The position numbers and the translations under genes were made by a program. A DNA stretch of 64,000 nt, from contig JAVBXN010000032.1 of the NCBI GenBank assembly GCA_030824515.1, positions 1-64,000 on the forward strand, read 5' to 3'. Every line of letters starts with the position of its first letter. Position 1 is the first letter of the stretch. Source of the DNA: Pelobacter sp. GTDB lineage: Bacteria; Desulfobacterota; Desulfuromonadia; Geobacterales; Pseudopelobacteraceae. The notes beneath the pieces are model-generated. The model was given only the letters and a program-made list of their open reading frames with translations, made no database searches and was not told the origin of the DNA. Of the stretch, positions 34,455-44,032 are shown one piece after another.

Positions 34455-36157
34455 TTTTCACCATGCTCCCCTTTGAACTTGCGAATCTTTTCAGCCAGCT
34501 CCTTGCGGTCAGGGTCGATTTCCAATGCCTTGCGGTACTGTTTGAGAGCCTTCCTGAATTCACGCCGGGCGGCATAGGCGTCCCCGAGATGTTCGGCAAT
34601 GGTGGAATCGTCGTTAACCAGGCTGAAGGCATCCTCCAACAGCCGGACCGCTTCATCGTAACGCTTGAGCTTGAAATTCACCCATCCGTAGCTGTCCAGT
34701 ATGAAGGCATCATTGGGACGTATCTCAACCGCCAGCTGAATATATTTGAGCGCTTCCTCCAGGTTGATGCCCATTTCGGCATATGAATACCCAAGGTAGT
34801 TGAGCGCTTGCGCATCCCGTGGGTTGAGCGTGAGCACCTTCTTCATCCGATCGATGGATTCCGCGCGTTTGCCAAGTTTGTCCAGCAACACCCCGATACG
34901 GAACTGGTAGCGCGACTCCTTGGGGAATTTGTGTTCATTTTCAAAAAGAAAGGCCAGACTGCCGTCAACATTACCGATGGATTCATACAGTGCGGCCAGG
35001 TTCAGGTATAACTCAACATGTCCCGTATTGGTGGCGATGGCTTCCTTGAGTATTTCAATGGCCTGGTCATTTTCGCCCTTTTCCTTGAGAATGAATGCGA
35101 TATGGCCGACAGCCTCCGGATACGGAGCTACATCAGCTGGAATTTTTTTAAACTCGTCATAGGCCTTGTCCAACTCCCCTTTTTCCTCATATGCGATGCC
35201 GAGGTAAAGCCGGATATGGTGGGCTGCGGAGTCTTTTTCCAGAATATCGCCGAAAACGGCAATTGCCTCATCAAACTGTTCCAGTTCCAGGTGAACCAGT
35301 CCGATCTTGCGCAAGGTTTCCTGACCGCCAAGACCAGATTTTACGGCATTTTTCAGGTGTTCGAGCGCCTCCGGGAAACGACGCTGCTGAATCAGCAGTT
35401 GAATCAAGCGCTGCAGCACCGCGCCCCTGGTCTCATCCCGGCCGAGCTGGGCACGATAGCTCTCAATGGCCTGGGGGTAATCACCCATGGACTCATAGGT
35501 GGCAGCCATGTCAATTGCAGCCTGATCGAATTCCGGGCGCAGCTCAAGCGTTTTTTTGAAGTACCCCAGAGCGTCACGATACAGTTTCATCTGGCTATAG
35601 GTTCTTCCCAGATAATAATAGCCCAGGACAGAATCAGGGTTCACTTTTATCAGGGCCTTGAGCGTTGCCACGGTTTCCTCATACTCGAACAGCCTCGTCA
35701 GCGAAAGTGCCAGATGCAGGTAGGCATCTTCCTTGGAGGGGTCCAGTTTGACCGCCTTGCGCAAATAATCGGCGGCCTCCCAATCCTTGCCGGCCGATGA
35801 CATCAGAATGCCGGCGATGACATAGGGCGGACGATAGTCGGGATCGAGCTTGATCGCCTTCTCGATGAATTCGAGAGCTTCAGGCACCTGCCCGATTTTC
35901 AGTTTGATTTCCGCGACTTCGGCATGCAGCATCGCTGAACCCGGATCAAGTTCAATAGCCTCGCGCAACAAGCTCAATGCGGACGGATAATCACCGTCGT
36001 GGGAAGCGAGCCTGGCGCGGGAATACAGGTACAGTGAGCGGGAATGACTGTCGAATGATTTATGGATGACGGAAGAGTTGTCATCGGGATGAGGCATACT
36101 GGAGGCGCAGGAAGCCAGCAGCAGGCAGGACAGGAGTATGATCGGGCGCAACGACAT
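34451..36157 (-). CDS. TPR-repeat lipoprotein
   Basis: 568 residues from the ATG at 36157. This start gives a lipobox LASC (Cys ~17) right after a short hydrophobic stretch and has GGAATG about 9 nt upstream. A further ATG at 36172 is less likely. At least a dozen tetratricopeptide repeats follow (for example YYLGRTYSQMKLYRDALGYFKK and LGYSYAEMGINLEEALKYIQ). It should sit on the periplasmic face of a membrane and scaffold protein assemblies. The 4-bp overlap with the peptide-binding lipoprotein gene suggests co-expression, but no functional tie is known. Confidence 0.88.
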   Translation of the reverse strand: MSLRPIILLSCLLLASCASSMPHPDDNSSVIHKSFDSHSRSLYLYSRARLASHDGDYPSALSLLREAIELDPGSAMLHAEVAEIKLKIGQVPEALEFIEKAIKLDPDYRPPYVIAGILMSSAGKDWEAADYLRKAVKLDPSKEDAYLHLALSLTRLFEYEETVATLKALIKVNPDSVLGYYYLGRTYSQMKLYRDALGYFKKTLELRPEFDQAAIDMAATYESMGDYPQAIESYRAQLGRDETRGAVLQRLIQLLIQQRRFPEALEHLKNAVKSGLGGQETLRKIGLVHLELEQFDEAIAVFGDILEKDSAAHHIRLYLGIAYEEKGELDKAYDEFKKIPADVAPYPEAVGHIAFILKEKGENDQAIEILKEAIATNTGHVELYLNLAALYESIGNVDGSLAFLFENEHKFPKESRYQFRIGVLLDKLGKRAESIDRMKKVLTLNPRDAQALNYLGYSYAEMGINLEEALKYIQLAVEIRPNDAFILDSYGWVNFKLKRYDEAVRLLEDAFSLVNDDSTIAEHLGDAYAARREFRKALKQYRKALEIDPDRKELAEKIRKFKGEHGEK

Positions 36158-36283
36158 TTCGAAGCATTCCATTTCTGAGTAAATTGGTTTCGAAAACTAA
36201 CATGAATCGTTATCGTGGTCAAACGATAATCAAGATACCTGACCGCTTGCGGACAGGCCGGTTTGATGTTACTCTTCACATGA

Positions 36284-37861
36284 ATGCGAGCCGACACAAT
36301 GAAGCCAACCACACTGAAATCATTAATGATTCCTGCAAACTACCCGGTTCCGACAAGCAAGGTCGAACTGACACAGACACACGTATCATGGATTTTCCTG
36401 ACCGACTGCCATGCTTTCAAAATTAAAAAACCGGTTGATTTCGGTTTTCTGGATTTTTCCACGCTCGAAAAGCGCCATTTTTACTGCAACGAAGAGCTGC
36501 GTCTCAACCGTCGACTTTGTCCCGACATCTACGAAGGGGTTATCGAACTCCATGCGGACGGCAACGGTGCGTCGTTTAACGGCAGTGGGCCGATACTGGA
36601 CTATGCCGTGATGATGAAACGGCTCCCGGCTGAGCGCATGCTGGACAGACTGATTGAAACCGATAGCGTGACAACGGCGATGATCAAAAGGATTGCTGGC
36701 GTTATAGCCGAATTCCATGCCGGAATCACTTCCTCGCGGTACATTTCCGATTTTGGAACTCTTGACAGAATCATGGACAACTGGAACGAGAACTTCGAAC
36801 AGGTGGTGAGTTATGCAACCAGCACTCTTCCGTCAGGCGAGCTGGAAGCAATACGTTCATGGGTTGAAGGATTTGCCGGATCCAACGAGACCCTCTTCGC
36901 CCGCAGGGTGGAACAGGGCTATATTCGCGAATGCGATGGCGACCTGCACCTTGAAAACATCTGCCTGGTTGATGATAAAGTATATATATTCGACTGTATC
37001 GAATTTAACGAACGCTTTCGTTTTTGTGACACCGCCGCCGATATTGCCTTTTTGCTGATGGACCTTGACTTTCACGGTCGCAGTGACCTGTCAACACTGG
37101 CTTTGAAAACCTACCTGGAGTTGTCTGGTGACGTTGAACTGGAAAAACTTATCAATTTTTACAAGACTTACCGAGCATTTATTCGCGGAAAAGTTGAGAG
37201 TTTCCTTCTGAACGACGAGACAATTGATCCAAGCATGAAGAAAGTTGCAAAAGAACGTGCCATACGCTACTTCCGGCTTGCCAGGGGCTACTGCGAAAGA
37301 AGCAGATTGCGCCCGACCCTTTTCATAACCTGTGGAACCATGGGTTGCGGCAAAAGCAAGCTGGCAGAGCAACTGGCATTCGAACTGGGAATTCCCGTTT
37401 ATAACTCCGACACAATCCGCAAATCCGGTTCAGGGAAAAAATCGGGTTTATCGGTTCATGAACGATATGGACAGGGGTTGTACGACAAAGCGGTCACCGA
37501 GGATGTTTATGCACAATTGAAGCGGCTTGCTGGAAATGAACTTTACGCAAACCGCTCGGTCCTGATCGACGCCAGCTTCAAAAGAGCCTCTGACCGCTCT
37601 TCACTAGCGGCTTTGGCGGTCAGACATGGCGCTGATTTTGTGATCCTCTCGATAACCTGCGATGAAGAGGAACAGAAACGTAGACTGATGCGACGTTCCG
37701 AACGCGGAGAATCCGTTTCAGACGGAAGAATCGAACTTCTAGGGCAACAGCAGGCAGAATTCGAACCTCCCGGACTGGCCGAAGGCAGAATAATCACCCT
37801 CGATTCGATGAGTTCCACCGAAAGTCTTGCAAACAGGATTTATGAGGAACTGAGCCAATGA
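36284..37861 (+). CDS. Phosphotransferase-like/P-loop kinase fusion protein
   Basis: 525 residues, two domains. Residues ~40-340 resemble a COG2187 aminoglycoside-phosphotransferase-like kinase: GYIRECDGDLHLENI supplies the catalytic Asp (D220) and Asn, and FDCIEFNERFRFCDTAADIAFL the Mg-binding Asp. Residues ~345-525 are a COG0645-like P-loop kinase with Walker A GTMGCGKS (351-358) and an Arg-rich lid (RRLMRRSERGES). The fusion is known in environmental bacteria; substrates are unknown. No clear ribosome-binding site is seen, so the start (36284 or 36299) is uncertain. It overlaps the next gene by 4 bp, placing it in the symporter-phosphatase operon. Confidence 0.82.
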   Translation: MRADTMKPTTLKSLMIPANYPVPTSKVELTQTHVSWIFLTDCHAFKIKKPVDFGFLDFSTLEKRHFYCNEELRLNRRLCPDIYEGVIELHADGNGASFNGSGPILDYAVMMKRLPAERMLDRLIETDSVTTAMIKRIAGVIAEFHAGITSSRYISDFGTLDRIMDNWNENFEQVVSYATSTLPSGELEAIRSWVEGFAGSNETLFARRVEQGYIRECDGDLHLENICLVDDKVYIFDCIEFNERFRFCDTAADIAFLLMDLDFHGRSDLSTLALKTYLELSGDVELEKLINFYKTYRAFIRGKVESFLLNDETIDPSMKKVAKERAIRYFRLARGYCERSRLRPTLFITCGTMGCGKSKLAEQLAFELGIPVYNSDTIRKSGSGKKSGLSVHERYGQGLYDKAVTEDVYAQLKRLAGNELYANRSVLIDASFKRASDRSSLAALAVRHGADFVILSITCDEEEQKRRLMRRSERGESVSDGRIELLGQQQAEFEPPGLAEGRIITLDSMSSTESLANRIYEELSQ

Positions 37862-38115
37862 TCAAGCGGTTATTTTCCAGAGTGATGCATAGATTACAGC
37901 TGCGGGAATCGTGGATAATATTCTTTGTCCTGGGAATAATAATGATGACCTTTCCGTTCCTGCGCATCTTCAACAAACCGGTGACACTGTTCGGTTTTCC
38001 ATTGATGCTGCTCTATCTGACAATCGGATGGGCTTTTTCGATCTTTGTCATCTACCTTTTCATGCGTTCGTTTTCCTCACACAACAAGAACCCCGACGAG
38101 AAAAAAGACGAATGA
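37858..38115 (+). CDS. Small two-TM protein, probable symporter accessory subunit
   Basis: 85 residues with two membrane segments (~19-36 and 48-69), a basic N-terminus and a charged tail (KNPDEKKDE). It overlaps the genes on both sides by 4 bp (ATGA both times), so translation of all three is coupled. Some Na+/solute symporters are encoded with a short two-TM partner of this size; position and topology fit that, though I cannot name a family. Its role is inferred from context. Confidence 0.75.
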   Translation: MIKRLFSRVMHRLQLRESWIIFFVLGIIMMTFPFLRIFNKPVTLFGFPLMLLYLTIGWAFSIFVIYLFMRSFSSHNKNPDEKKDE

Positions 38116-41100
38116 ATACCGGAATCGTCTACGCAACATCCATATCCGCACTCTATACCGCGATTATCTTTCTGGTTGCATGGTATGCCCACCATCGCAA
38201 GGAAATCGGCCGCAGCATCGTCTCCAATCCCATCGTATATTCCCTGTCAATCGCGGTATACTGCACATCCTGGACATTTTACGGCAGTGTCGGCAAGGCT
38301 TCCACCACCGGGATAGATTTTTTGATGATCTATCTCGGACCGTCGCTGGCGGCTTTTTCCTGGCTTTTCCTGCTTCGTCGCATCGTCAAGATCAGTAAAG
38401 AGAACAACATCACTTCGATTGCCGACTTCATCAGCCTGCGTTACGGGAAATCACTCTGGCTCGGAGCGCTGGTGACGATTATCGCGGTTCTCGGCATCAT
38501 GCCCTATATAGCCCTGCAAATTAAGGCGGTTTCCCACAGTTTTTTCCTTGTTAGCGGGTTGCCGGCCGACGACATCCCGCTAACAAGGCTCGGATCAGGT
38601 GCGAAACTGCCAACCGGCCTTATTCTGGCAGTGATTCTGTCGATCTTCAGTATCATTTTCGGTGCTCGCAAACTGGTTTCATCCGATCGTCATGAAGGTC
38701 TGGTCGCAGCCGTTGCATTCGAGTCCCTGATCAAACTGATCAGTCTTCTGGGTGTCGGTATATTTGTAACCTACTTCCTGTTTGATGGCGTTACGGATAT
38801 TTTCACGCGTTTCAAAGCATTTGATCCTGCTGCATTTGACCGGCTTTTTACTTTAGACACCTCAAGCAGAAACTCGGACAGTATTCCCACCTTCACGATG
38901 TTGTTCCTCTCCATGGGGGCGATCATGCTTCTGCCCCGACAGTTCCACGTGATGGTCATAGAGAATTCCGATGAAAAACATATATCAACCGCAATGTGGC
39001 TCTTTCCAACCTACATGTTTCTTATCAACCTGTTTGTGATGCCGATTGCGCTTGGAGGTATCCTGACTACCGGCAGCAATCAAGGCGCCGACTTTTTCGT
39101 AATCAGCATACCTCTGATCACCGGCAACAGTGCCATAGCCCAACTGGCATTTCTGGGAGGCGTTTCCGCCGCTGCCGGCATGGTGATGGTTGAATCGGTG
39201 GCCATATCGACCATGCTCCTGAACCACATCTTCATGCCGATCATTGTTCGGTGTACACCGCAAGTCTGGTTTCCGTTACTGCTGATTAATCTCAAACGGT
39301 TCGGCATATTTCTGGTCATAATGATGGGGTACTATTACCACCGCATTGTAGGCGACTCTTACATGCTGGTAAATATGGGGCTGATTTCATTTTCGGCAGC
39401 GGCCCAATTCATGCCGGCCATGCTGGGTGGTCTCTACTGGAGGCGCGGCAACAAGGCCGGAGCAATCGGCGGGATTCTGCTCGGGTTCATGATCTGGTTT
39501 TACACGCTGTTGCTGCCATCATTCAGCAAATCCGGCTGGCTGCCAACAGACCTGCTGACGGAAGGTCCGTTCGGGATTACCCTTCTCAGGCCCACCGCAC
39601 TGTTCGGTCTTTCGGGGATGGATCTCTGGAGTCATTCTCTGTTCTGGAGCATGCTTTTCAACATCAGCACCTATATAACATGCTCGATAATGCTGAAGCA
39701 GACCGACAAGGAACGGGAACAGGTATCCAAGTACATAGCCGTCTTCGAGCGGGAACGCGGTTATCGCCAGACTGAACAGAAACGACTTTCAAAACCGGTA
39801 ACAAAAGCACAATTCGTTACACTGATGGCCAAGTTTATCGGAGAAGCTGAAGCTCAGAACGCCATCAGCCTGTATGGGGACAGTCGCGAACTGAATTCGA
39901 ATGGAGCCGTATCGGAATTCGAACTTCCGAATCTGAAACGGCATACCGAAAAAACGCTGGCGGGTTCCGTCGGAGCCGCTGCAGCCGGCGCGATTGTGGA
40001 CAGCTTTCTGTCCGACATGGGTTCCCGCATGGAATCGGTCTATGACATTTACAGTACGGTAAGGGCATCTCTCGACCAGAGCCGTGAATCACTGTTTGTA
40101 AGGCTGAAAGCTTCCGAAATCATCAATCGCACACTCGATCTGCAAATTATCATGGATGACCTGCTGAATCTGCTGTTGAAGGAATTCAAACTCGATGCAG
40201 CCATCATACAACTCAAAAATGATAATGGTACGGTTTCGGTCACAAGCTATCAGGGAGCAAACCGGCGACTGATAAACGAGAATCACTGGTATACCGAAAG
40301 TACACCTTATATCGACATGGTCTACCATGATAAAAAAGCTCACTTCACGAACGACGCCAGACTTGCCAGTAATACACTTTCACTGGAACGCACTCTGGCG
40401 GAGGGCATTATTTCGTTTGCACACATTCCGATCTCAAGGGAAGGTGAACAGGCGGTCGGAATACTCTCGGTATTTTCCAAGTCGATCGCCGGCCTGTTCA
40501 CCCAGGAGTTCATCAACCTGCTGTCCAGCCTCTGCGGACAGCTTGCACAGGCGATAACCATCGTTCATGAAATGCATGCAAAAGACCGTGAACGTGACCA
40601 GAAGGAAAGGGCCCTGCTGCAACATGCCCGTGTACTGCGTGACATGGAAATAGCGCAGCAGATACAGATTTCACTTCTTCCTGACAGCGCGCCGGAAATA
40701 TTCGGGTGTGAGTTGGCGGGAAGATGCATCTCCGCCGCCCATGTCGGCGGTGACTACTATGACTTCTTTCTTCGAAATGAAAATACTGTCGACCTGATGA
40801 TTGCCGATGTCTCCGGTCACAGTGTTGGTGCCGCGCTGATCATGGCCGAAGTCAGAACTCTTCTGAGAGCACAGGTAAATTCGGCTCATAGCGCCAGCGC
40901 CATACTGAACATTCTCAACGGCCAGTTGCATGATGATTTGACCAGGGCCGAATTATTCATATCCATGTTTTATGCAAAATACAATTCCGCAAGCGGCAAA
41001 CTGTCCTACTCCAATGCCGGGCACAACCACCCCATCATCCATCGCTCCGGAACAAGCGCCTGCATTGAACTCGACACAGAAGGGCTCATTATCGGCGTTA

Positions 41101-41360
41101 AAACATCGGTTATCTTTGAAGAGCGTAACATTGAACTTGTCAGCGGTGATGTGCTACTGTTGTATACAGATGGATTGACGGAAGCATTTAACAGCGAAGG
41201 TGAAATGTTTGGAATCGAAAATGTTTGCGCTCACCTTGGGAGTGTGGCACATTTATCGGCCAGAGAGATCATTGATTCGATCTTTGACGCGGCGTCTGCT
41301 TTTACCGGATCCCGGACGTTTCAGGATGACATCTCTCTGGTAGTATTAAAGATAAATTGA
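38112..41360 (+). CDS. Na+/solute symporter fused to STAC-like, GAF and PP2C (SpoIIE) phosphatase domains
   Basis: 1082 residues. The ATG at 38112 overlaps the upstream stop; a longer frame from 37911 is a shadow. Residues ~1-540 form a 13-TM SSSF/PutP-type transporter (NPIVYSLSIAVYCTSWTFYGSVG, ITSIADFISLRYGKS). Residues ~555-635 resemble the STAC domain of CbrA-type sensors (KTLAGSVGAAAAGAIVDS). A GAF domain follows at ~660-815, then a coiled linker (RDMEIAQQIQISLLPD). The C-terminal PP2C/SpoIIE phosphatase has its metal-binding acidic motifs: VGGDYYDFF (D881), DVSGHS (D899) and FQDDIS (D1072, D1073). Transporter-linked sensors usually end in a histidine kinase, so the phosphatase end is unusual. 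A STAS protein and an anti-sigma ATPase follow directly. Confidence 0.9.
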   Translation: MNTGIVYATSISALYTAIIFLVAWYAHHRKEIGRSIVSNPIVYSLSIAVYCTSWTFYGSVGKASTTGIDFLMIYLGPSLAAFSWLFLLRRIVKISKENNITSIADFISLRYGKSLWLGALVTIIAVLGIMPYIALQIKAVSHSFFLVSGLPADDIPLTRLGSGAKLPTGLILAVILSIFSIIFGARKLVSSDRHEGLVAAVAFESLIKLISLLGVGIFVTYFLFDGVTDIFTRFKAFDPAAFDRLFTLDTSSRNSDSIPTFTMLFLSMGAIMLLPRQFHVMVIENSDEKHISTAMWLFPTYMFLINLFVMPIALGGILTTGSNQGADFFVISIPLITGNSAIAQLAFLGGVSAAAGMVMVESVAISTMLLNHIFMPIIVRCTPQVWFPLLLINLKRFGIFLVIMMGYYYHRIVGDSYMLVNMGLISFSAAAQFMPAMLGGLYWRRGNKAGAIGGILLGFMIWFYTLLLPSFSKSGWLPTDLLTEGPFGITLLRPTALFGLSGMDLWSHSLFWSMLFNISTYITCSIMLKQTDKEREQVSKYIAVFERERGYRQTEQKRLSKPVTKAQFVTLMAKFIGEAEAQNAISLYGDSRELNSNGAVSEFELPNLKRHTEKTLAGSVGAAAAGAIVDSFLSDMGSRMESVYDIYSTVRASLDQSRESLFVRLKASEIINRTLDLQIIMDDLLNLLLKEFKLDAAIIQLKNDNGTVSVTSYQGANRRLINENHWYTESTPYIDMVYHDKKAHFTNDARLASNTLSLERTLAEGIISFAHIPISREGEQAVGILSVFSKSIAGLFTQEFINLLSSLCGQLAQAITIVHEMHAKDRERDQKERALLQHARVLRDMEIAQQIQISLLPDSAPEIFGCELAGRCISAAHVGGDYYDFFLRNENTVDLMIADVSGHSVGAALIMAEVRTLLRAQVNSAHSASAILNILNGQLHDDLTRAELFISMFYAKYNSASGKLSYSNAGHNHPIIHRSGTSACIELDTEGLIIGVKTSVIFEERNIELVSGDVLLLYTDGLTEAFNSEGEMFGIENVCAHLGSVAHLSAREIIDSIFDAASAFTGSRTFQDDISLVVLKIN

Positions 41361-41374
41361 GATAAGGAGCTGTC

Positions 41375-41710
41375 ATGAATCTTAAAACCGAGTCTAACAA
41401 AGGAATAGTTGTAGTTTTCGTAAGGGAAGAACGTCTTGATGCAAATAACTCGGAAGAGTTGAAATCTGAATTGAATCACCTTTTTGAAACCGGCACCAAA
41501 GACGTGATAGTCGATCTGAAAGAAGTAAGATTCATCGACAGTTCCGGTTTGGGAGTACTGGTCTCGGGGTTCAAAAACGCCTCTACACGCCAGGGGACAA
41601 TTAAGCTGTCCGGATTGCAGACCCAGGTAAAATCGATGTTTGAACTAACCCGCCTCCATCGGGTTTTCGATATATATGCAACCGTTGACGATGCTTTGGA
41701 GAATCGCTGA
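41375..41710 (+). CDS. STAS-domain anti-anti-sigma factor
   Basis: 111 residues, AAGGAG before the ATG, 14 bp after the phosphatase gene. Matches the SpoIIAA/RsbV type: VFVREERLDANNSEELKSEL, then VIVDLKEVRFIDSSGLGVLVSG. The phosphorylatable serine lies in DSSGLG (S56 or S57). In partner switching the unphosphorylated STAS protein captures the anti-sigma ATPase; the PP2C phosphatase upstream should dephosphorylate it and the ATPase downstream should phosphorylate it. All three parts are adjacent. Confidence 0.92.
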   Translation: MNLKTESNKGIVVVFVREERLDANNSEELKSELNHLFETGTKDVIVDLKEVRFIDSSGLGVLVSGFKNASTRQGTIKLSGLQTQVKSMFELTRLHRVFDIYATVDDALENR

Positions 41711-41735
41711 AGATATGATCCGGTGCGAGGCTGCT

Positions 41736-42170
41736 ATGAAAAAAAAGATAGCCCTTGAAATAACCATTCCTAACCAGACCCGCTATCTGGGGTTGATAGG
41801 CAAGATCGGCGAAAACATGGCCAAGGAATTCGATGTCACAGTCTGTGACCGTGAGATTCTTGCCAGCCAGTTGAATATTGTACTTACCGAATCAATAGTA
41901 AATGCAATAAAACACGCCAATGCAACCGACCCGAACAAAGAAGTTCATGTCCGAATCAACGTAAATGACTGTGATTTATCAATTCGTGTCTATGACACCG
42001 GCAGCGGCTTTGATCTTAATAAGATACCGAACCCGAGCTTTGATTCCGGCAGTCTGAATGAAAAAGGGCGCGGAATATACATAATCCGATCAATGATGGA
42101 CTCGGTGGAGTATCGCCGAACAAACGGGGGTAATGTACTGGAAATGAAAAAAAAACTTGGTCAGGGATGA
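41736..42170 (+). CDS. RsbW/SpoIIAB-type anti-sigma ATPase (serine kinase)
   Basis: 144 residues from the ATG at 41736, chosen for the GAGG 5 nt upstream; ATG 41715 is possible. GHKL fold: N box TESIVNAIKHAN, G1 box DTGSGFD, G2 box GRGIYIIRSMMD. It should bind a sigma factor or another output protein and phosphorylate the STAS partner. No sigma-factor gene is adjacent, so the output is encoded elsewhere or is not a sigma factor. It is 25 bp after the STAS gene and closes the operon. Confidence 0.9.
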   Translation: MKKKIALEITIPNQTRYLGLIGKIGENMAKEFDVTVCDREILASQLNIVLTESIVNAIKHANATDPNKEVHVRINVNDCDLSIRVYDTGSGFDLNKIPNPSFDSGSLNEKGRGIYIIRSMMDSVEYRRTNGGNVLEMKKKLGQG

Positions 42171-42273
42171 CTGGCAATAAAGCATTCATGACAGATTGAT
42201 TTAGCCTGAATCATGAAATGTGTTGTCCGTTAACCAACTTGCATTGAACCAAATTGTCTGATACGTTGGCAAG

Positions 42274-42612
42274 ATGAGTATGTTTGCAAAACATAGTGGA
42301 TGGATTCGTTTCATCATTCTGATGATCCCGTTATTTCTGGCTTTTTCCGGAATACGGGTACCTGATCTGACCCGTCCGCACAAACCCAAACCCATGCGGC
42401 GCGCTGTTCTGGACAAAACCCCAGTACAGACCGTACTAAAATCCATTGTAAAGATTGACATAGACCCGATAATCGCAACGCTCCCCTCCCCGCTTATCCC
42501 GGTCACCTTTGAGTACGCCCCGGAAGCACACCCGCATCATTCTTCCGTACCACTATTGTCGCTAAGCCCATTACCTCCAAGAGCGCCCCCTATATCAATC
42601 TCTCTCGCATAG
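42274..42612 (+). CDS. Putative small exported proline-rich protein
   Basis: 112 residues. The N-terminus looks like a signal or membrane segment (WIRFIILMIPLFLAFSGI, ~10-27), followed by a basic stretch and a Pro-rich C-terminus (SLSPLPPRAPPISISLA). The start is preceded only by a weak GGCAAG. It lies in the 538-bp gap between the anti-sigma gene and the Pal-like gene. No family is recognised, and it may be spurious. Confidence 0.35.
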   Translation: MSMFAKHSGWIRFIILMIPLFLAFSGIRVPDLTRPHKPKPMRRAVLDKTPVQTVLKSIVKIDIDPIIATLPSPLIPVTFEYAPEAHPHHSSVPLLSLSPLPPRAPPISISLA

Positions 42613-42708
42613 CCTTATCCAACACATATCCGGAATTCACCTGTTTCGGATCGGACGGCGCAGTTTGCCTGTTTTCATCTAAAATCAAATATTTCGAGGA
42701 GACCTCCC

Positions 42709-43302
42709 ATGCAGAAGCGCATATCGTTTCATGCCGTTTACGTATTTATTATTGCCGTATTCATCACTGCTGGCTGTGCAAAACAGGAAGTTGTCAAGAA
42801 GGACGAAGGGATTGCCCCCACTCAGTCACTAAAGCAGGACGATTCAAAAAAAGCGACTGCAACCGCTTCCTCACTAACCAACGCTGCACCGGCAGTACCG
42901 ACAAAAGCTCCCGACCAGCCGCTTCCTGTTCAACAGACGCAAAAAACGTCTACAACAGAACAGATGCAATCGGCTTTGAACAAGATCTACTTTGATTTCG
43001 ACTCCGCCGACGTATCCGAATCCGCACGTGACACTTTATCAAAAAACGCGACCGAAATGATGAAGGATAGATCGGTAAAATTCCGCATCGAAGGTAACTG
43101 CGACGAGCGCGGTTCGACGGAATACAACCTGGCGCTGGGTGAGCGCCGCGCCAAAGCTGCCCGGAAATACCTAGTCACCATGGGAGTCAAACCCGATCGC
43201 CTTTCCGTCATCAGCTACGGTGAAGAAAAACCGGCTGTTCAGGGAAGCGACGAGTCTGCCTGGGCTAAAAATCGTCGCGATGAGTTTGTTATTTTAAAAT
43301 AG
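42709..43302 (+). CDS. pal: Pal/OmpA-family peptidoglycan-associated lipoprotein
   Basis: 197 residues, GAGGAGACC before the ATG. A lipoprotein signal with lipobox ITAGC (Cys ~23) is followed by a disordered Lys/Thr/Pro-rich stretch (~25-85) and the OmpA-like peptidoglycan-binding domain. The latter has IYFDFDSADV, IEGNCDERGSTEYNLALGERRAKAARKYL and a C-terminal RRDEFVI. Pal links the outer membrane to peptidoglycan and to TolB. No tolB or tolQRA lies here, so it could be a Pal paralogue. A terminator follows. Confidence 0.9.
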   Translation: MQKRISFHAVYVFIIAVFITAGCAKQEVVKKDEGIAPTQSLKQDDSKKATATASSLTNAAPAVPTKAPDQPLPVQQTQKTSTTEQMQSALNKIYFDFDSADVSESARDTLSKNATEMMKDRSVKFRIEGNCDERGSTEYNLALGERRAKAARKYLVTMGVKPDRLSVISYGEEKPAVQGSDESAWAKNRRDEFVILK

Positions 43303-43336
43303 CGGTTTCTCGTATCTACATGACTAATGTCGCAAC

Positions 43337-43384
43337 ATCAGCAAAGCTTCTCCCTCCCTTGCCGGCAGGGGAAGCTTTGCTGAT
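43337..43384. terminator. Long hairpin after the Pal-like gene
   Basis: A perfect 14-bp stem (43337-43350 with 43371-43384), extended inside by CCCT/AGGG pairing. No U-run follows on the plus strand, so it is terminator-like but may act as a stabiliser. Confidence 0.6.
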
Positions 43385-43444
43385 TGTAAAATGTATATTT
43401 GAACGAGAAGATAATTGAACAATATTAAAATGGAACATACAAAT

Positions 43445-44032
43445 ATGAGACTGCTTTTGATAATTGTGACAATTACTGTATTCGCCGCGCTGCGCACGAA
43501 CTGCCATGCCGGCTGTAACTGCGATGACTGGGTGAACAGGGACGGATATTGCGTTGATTATGTTAAAACAAAGATACCCTCCTTTCCGGTTCCAAATGAC
43601 GTGACAGAAATCACGACACTCAAAAACAGGGAAGTCCCGGAAGTCTCGGAAGGCGATGTCGCCATATTCGACCTCGGAAGATATTGGCACGTTGCGTACG
43701 TAGAGAAAGTCCACCTGGACAAGCAGGGCAATGCGACGGCAATCGACGTCAGCGAGATGAATTTTGGCGGAGATTTGTCATATCAGGAATATAAAGGCAG
43801 ATGGAGCCCCAAAAACGAAAATGAATGGAAACGAGCTCTCTGTTGCGGGGTTACGGACAAATACAGCCTGACAAGCTCACGCAAGAATGTTGCGCTATCG
43901 ACTGTCACCCAGATCTGGTCACCGGCTGAGGAACAGCCTGAAGGCAACGGTATAAGCCGTATCAACTCTTTCGTCAACAAGGTCAGGGAAGTTCTGAATC
44001 GTTTCATGCCATACACGTGGAGAGAACTATGA
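43445..44032 (+). CDS. Exported CHAP-domain protein (putative peptidoglycan amidase)
   Basis: About 195 residues. Starts at 43415 (TTG), 43430 and 43445 are possible; 43445 places the signal peptide (MRLLLIIVTITVFAAL) first. The mature protein has the CHAP Cys in DGYCVDYVKTKIP and the His in GDVAIFDLGRYWHVAYVE, the two catalytic residues. A cysteine-rich N-terminus (CNCDDW) precedes it. CHAP enzymes cleave peptidoglycan cross-links. The stop overlaps the start of a TPR protein gene (ATGA), so the two are likely partners, as with amidases and their scaffolds. Confidence 0.82.
   Translation: MRLLLIIVTITVFAALRTNCHAGCNCDDWVNRDGYCVDYVKTKIPSFPVPNDVTEITTLKNREVPEVSEGDVAIFDLGRYWHVAYVEKVHLDKQGNATAIDVSEMNFGGDLSYQEYKGRWSPKNENEWKRALCCGVTDKYSLTSSRKNVALSTVTQIWSPAEEQPEGNGISRINSFVNKVREVLNRFMPYTWREL

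Noticed and set aside
37911-38111. 67-codon N-terminal extension of the symporter-phosphatase
   Set aside because: It lies in another frame of the small membrane protein gene; the ATG at 38112 overlaps that gene's stop in ATGA and begins the first membrane segment.
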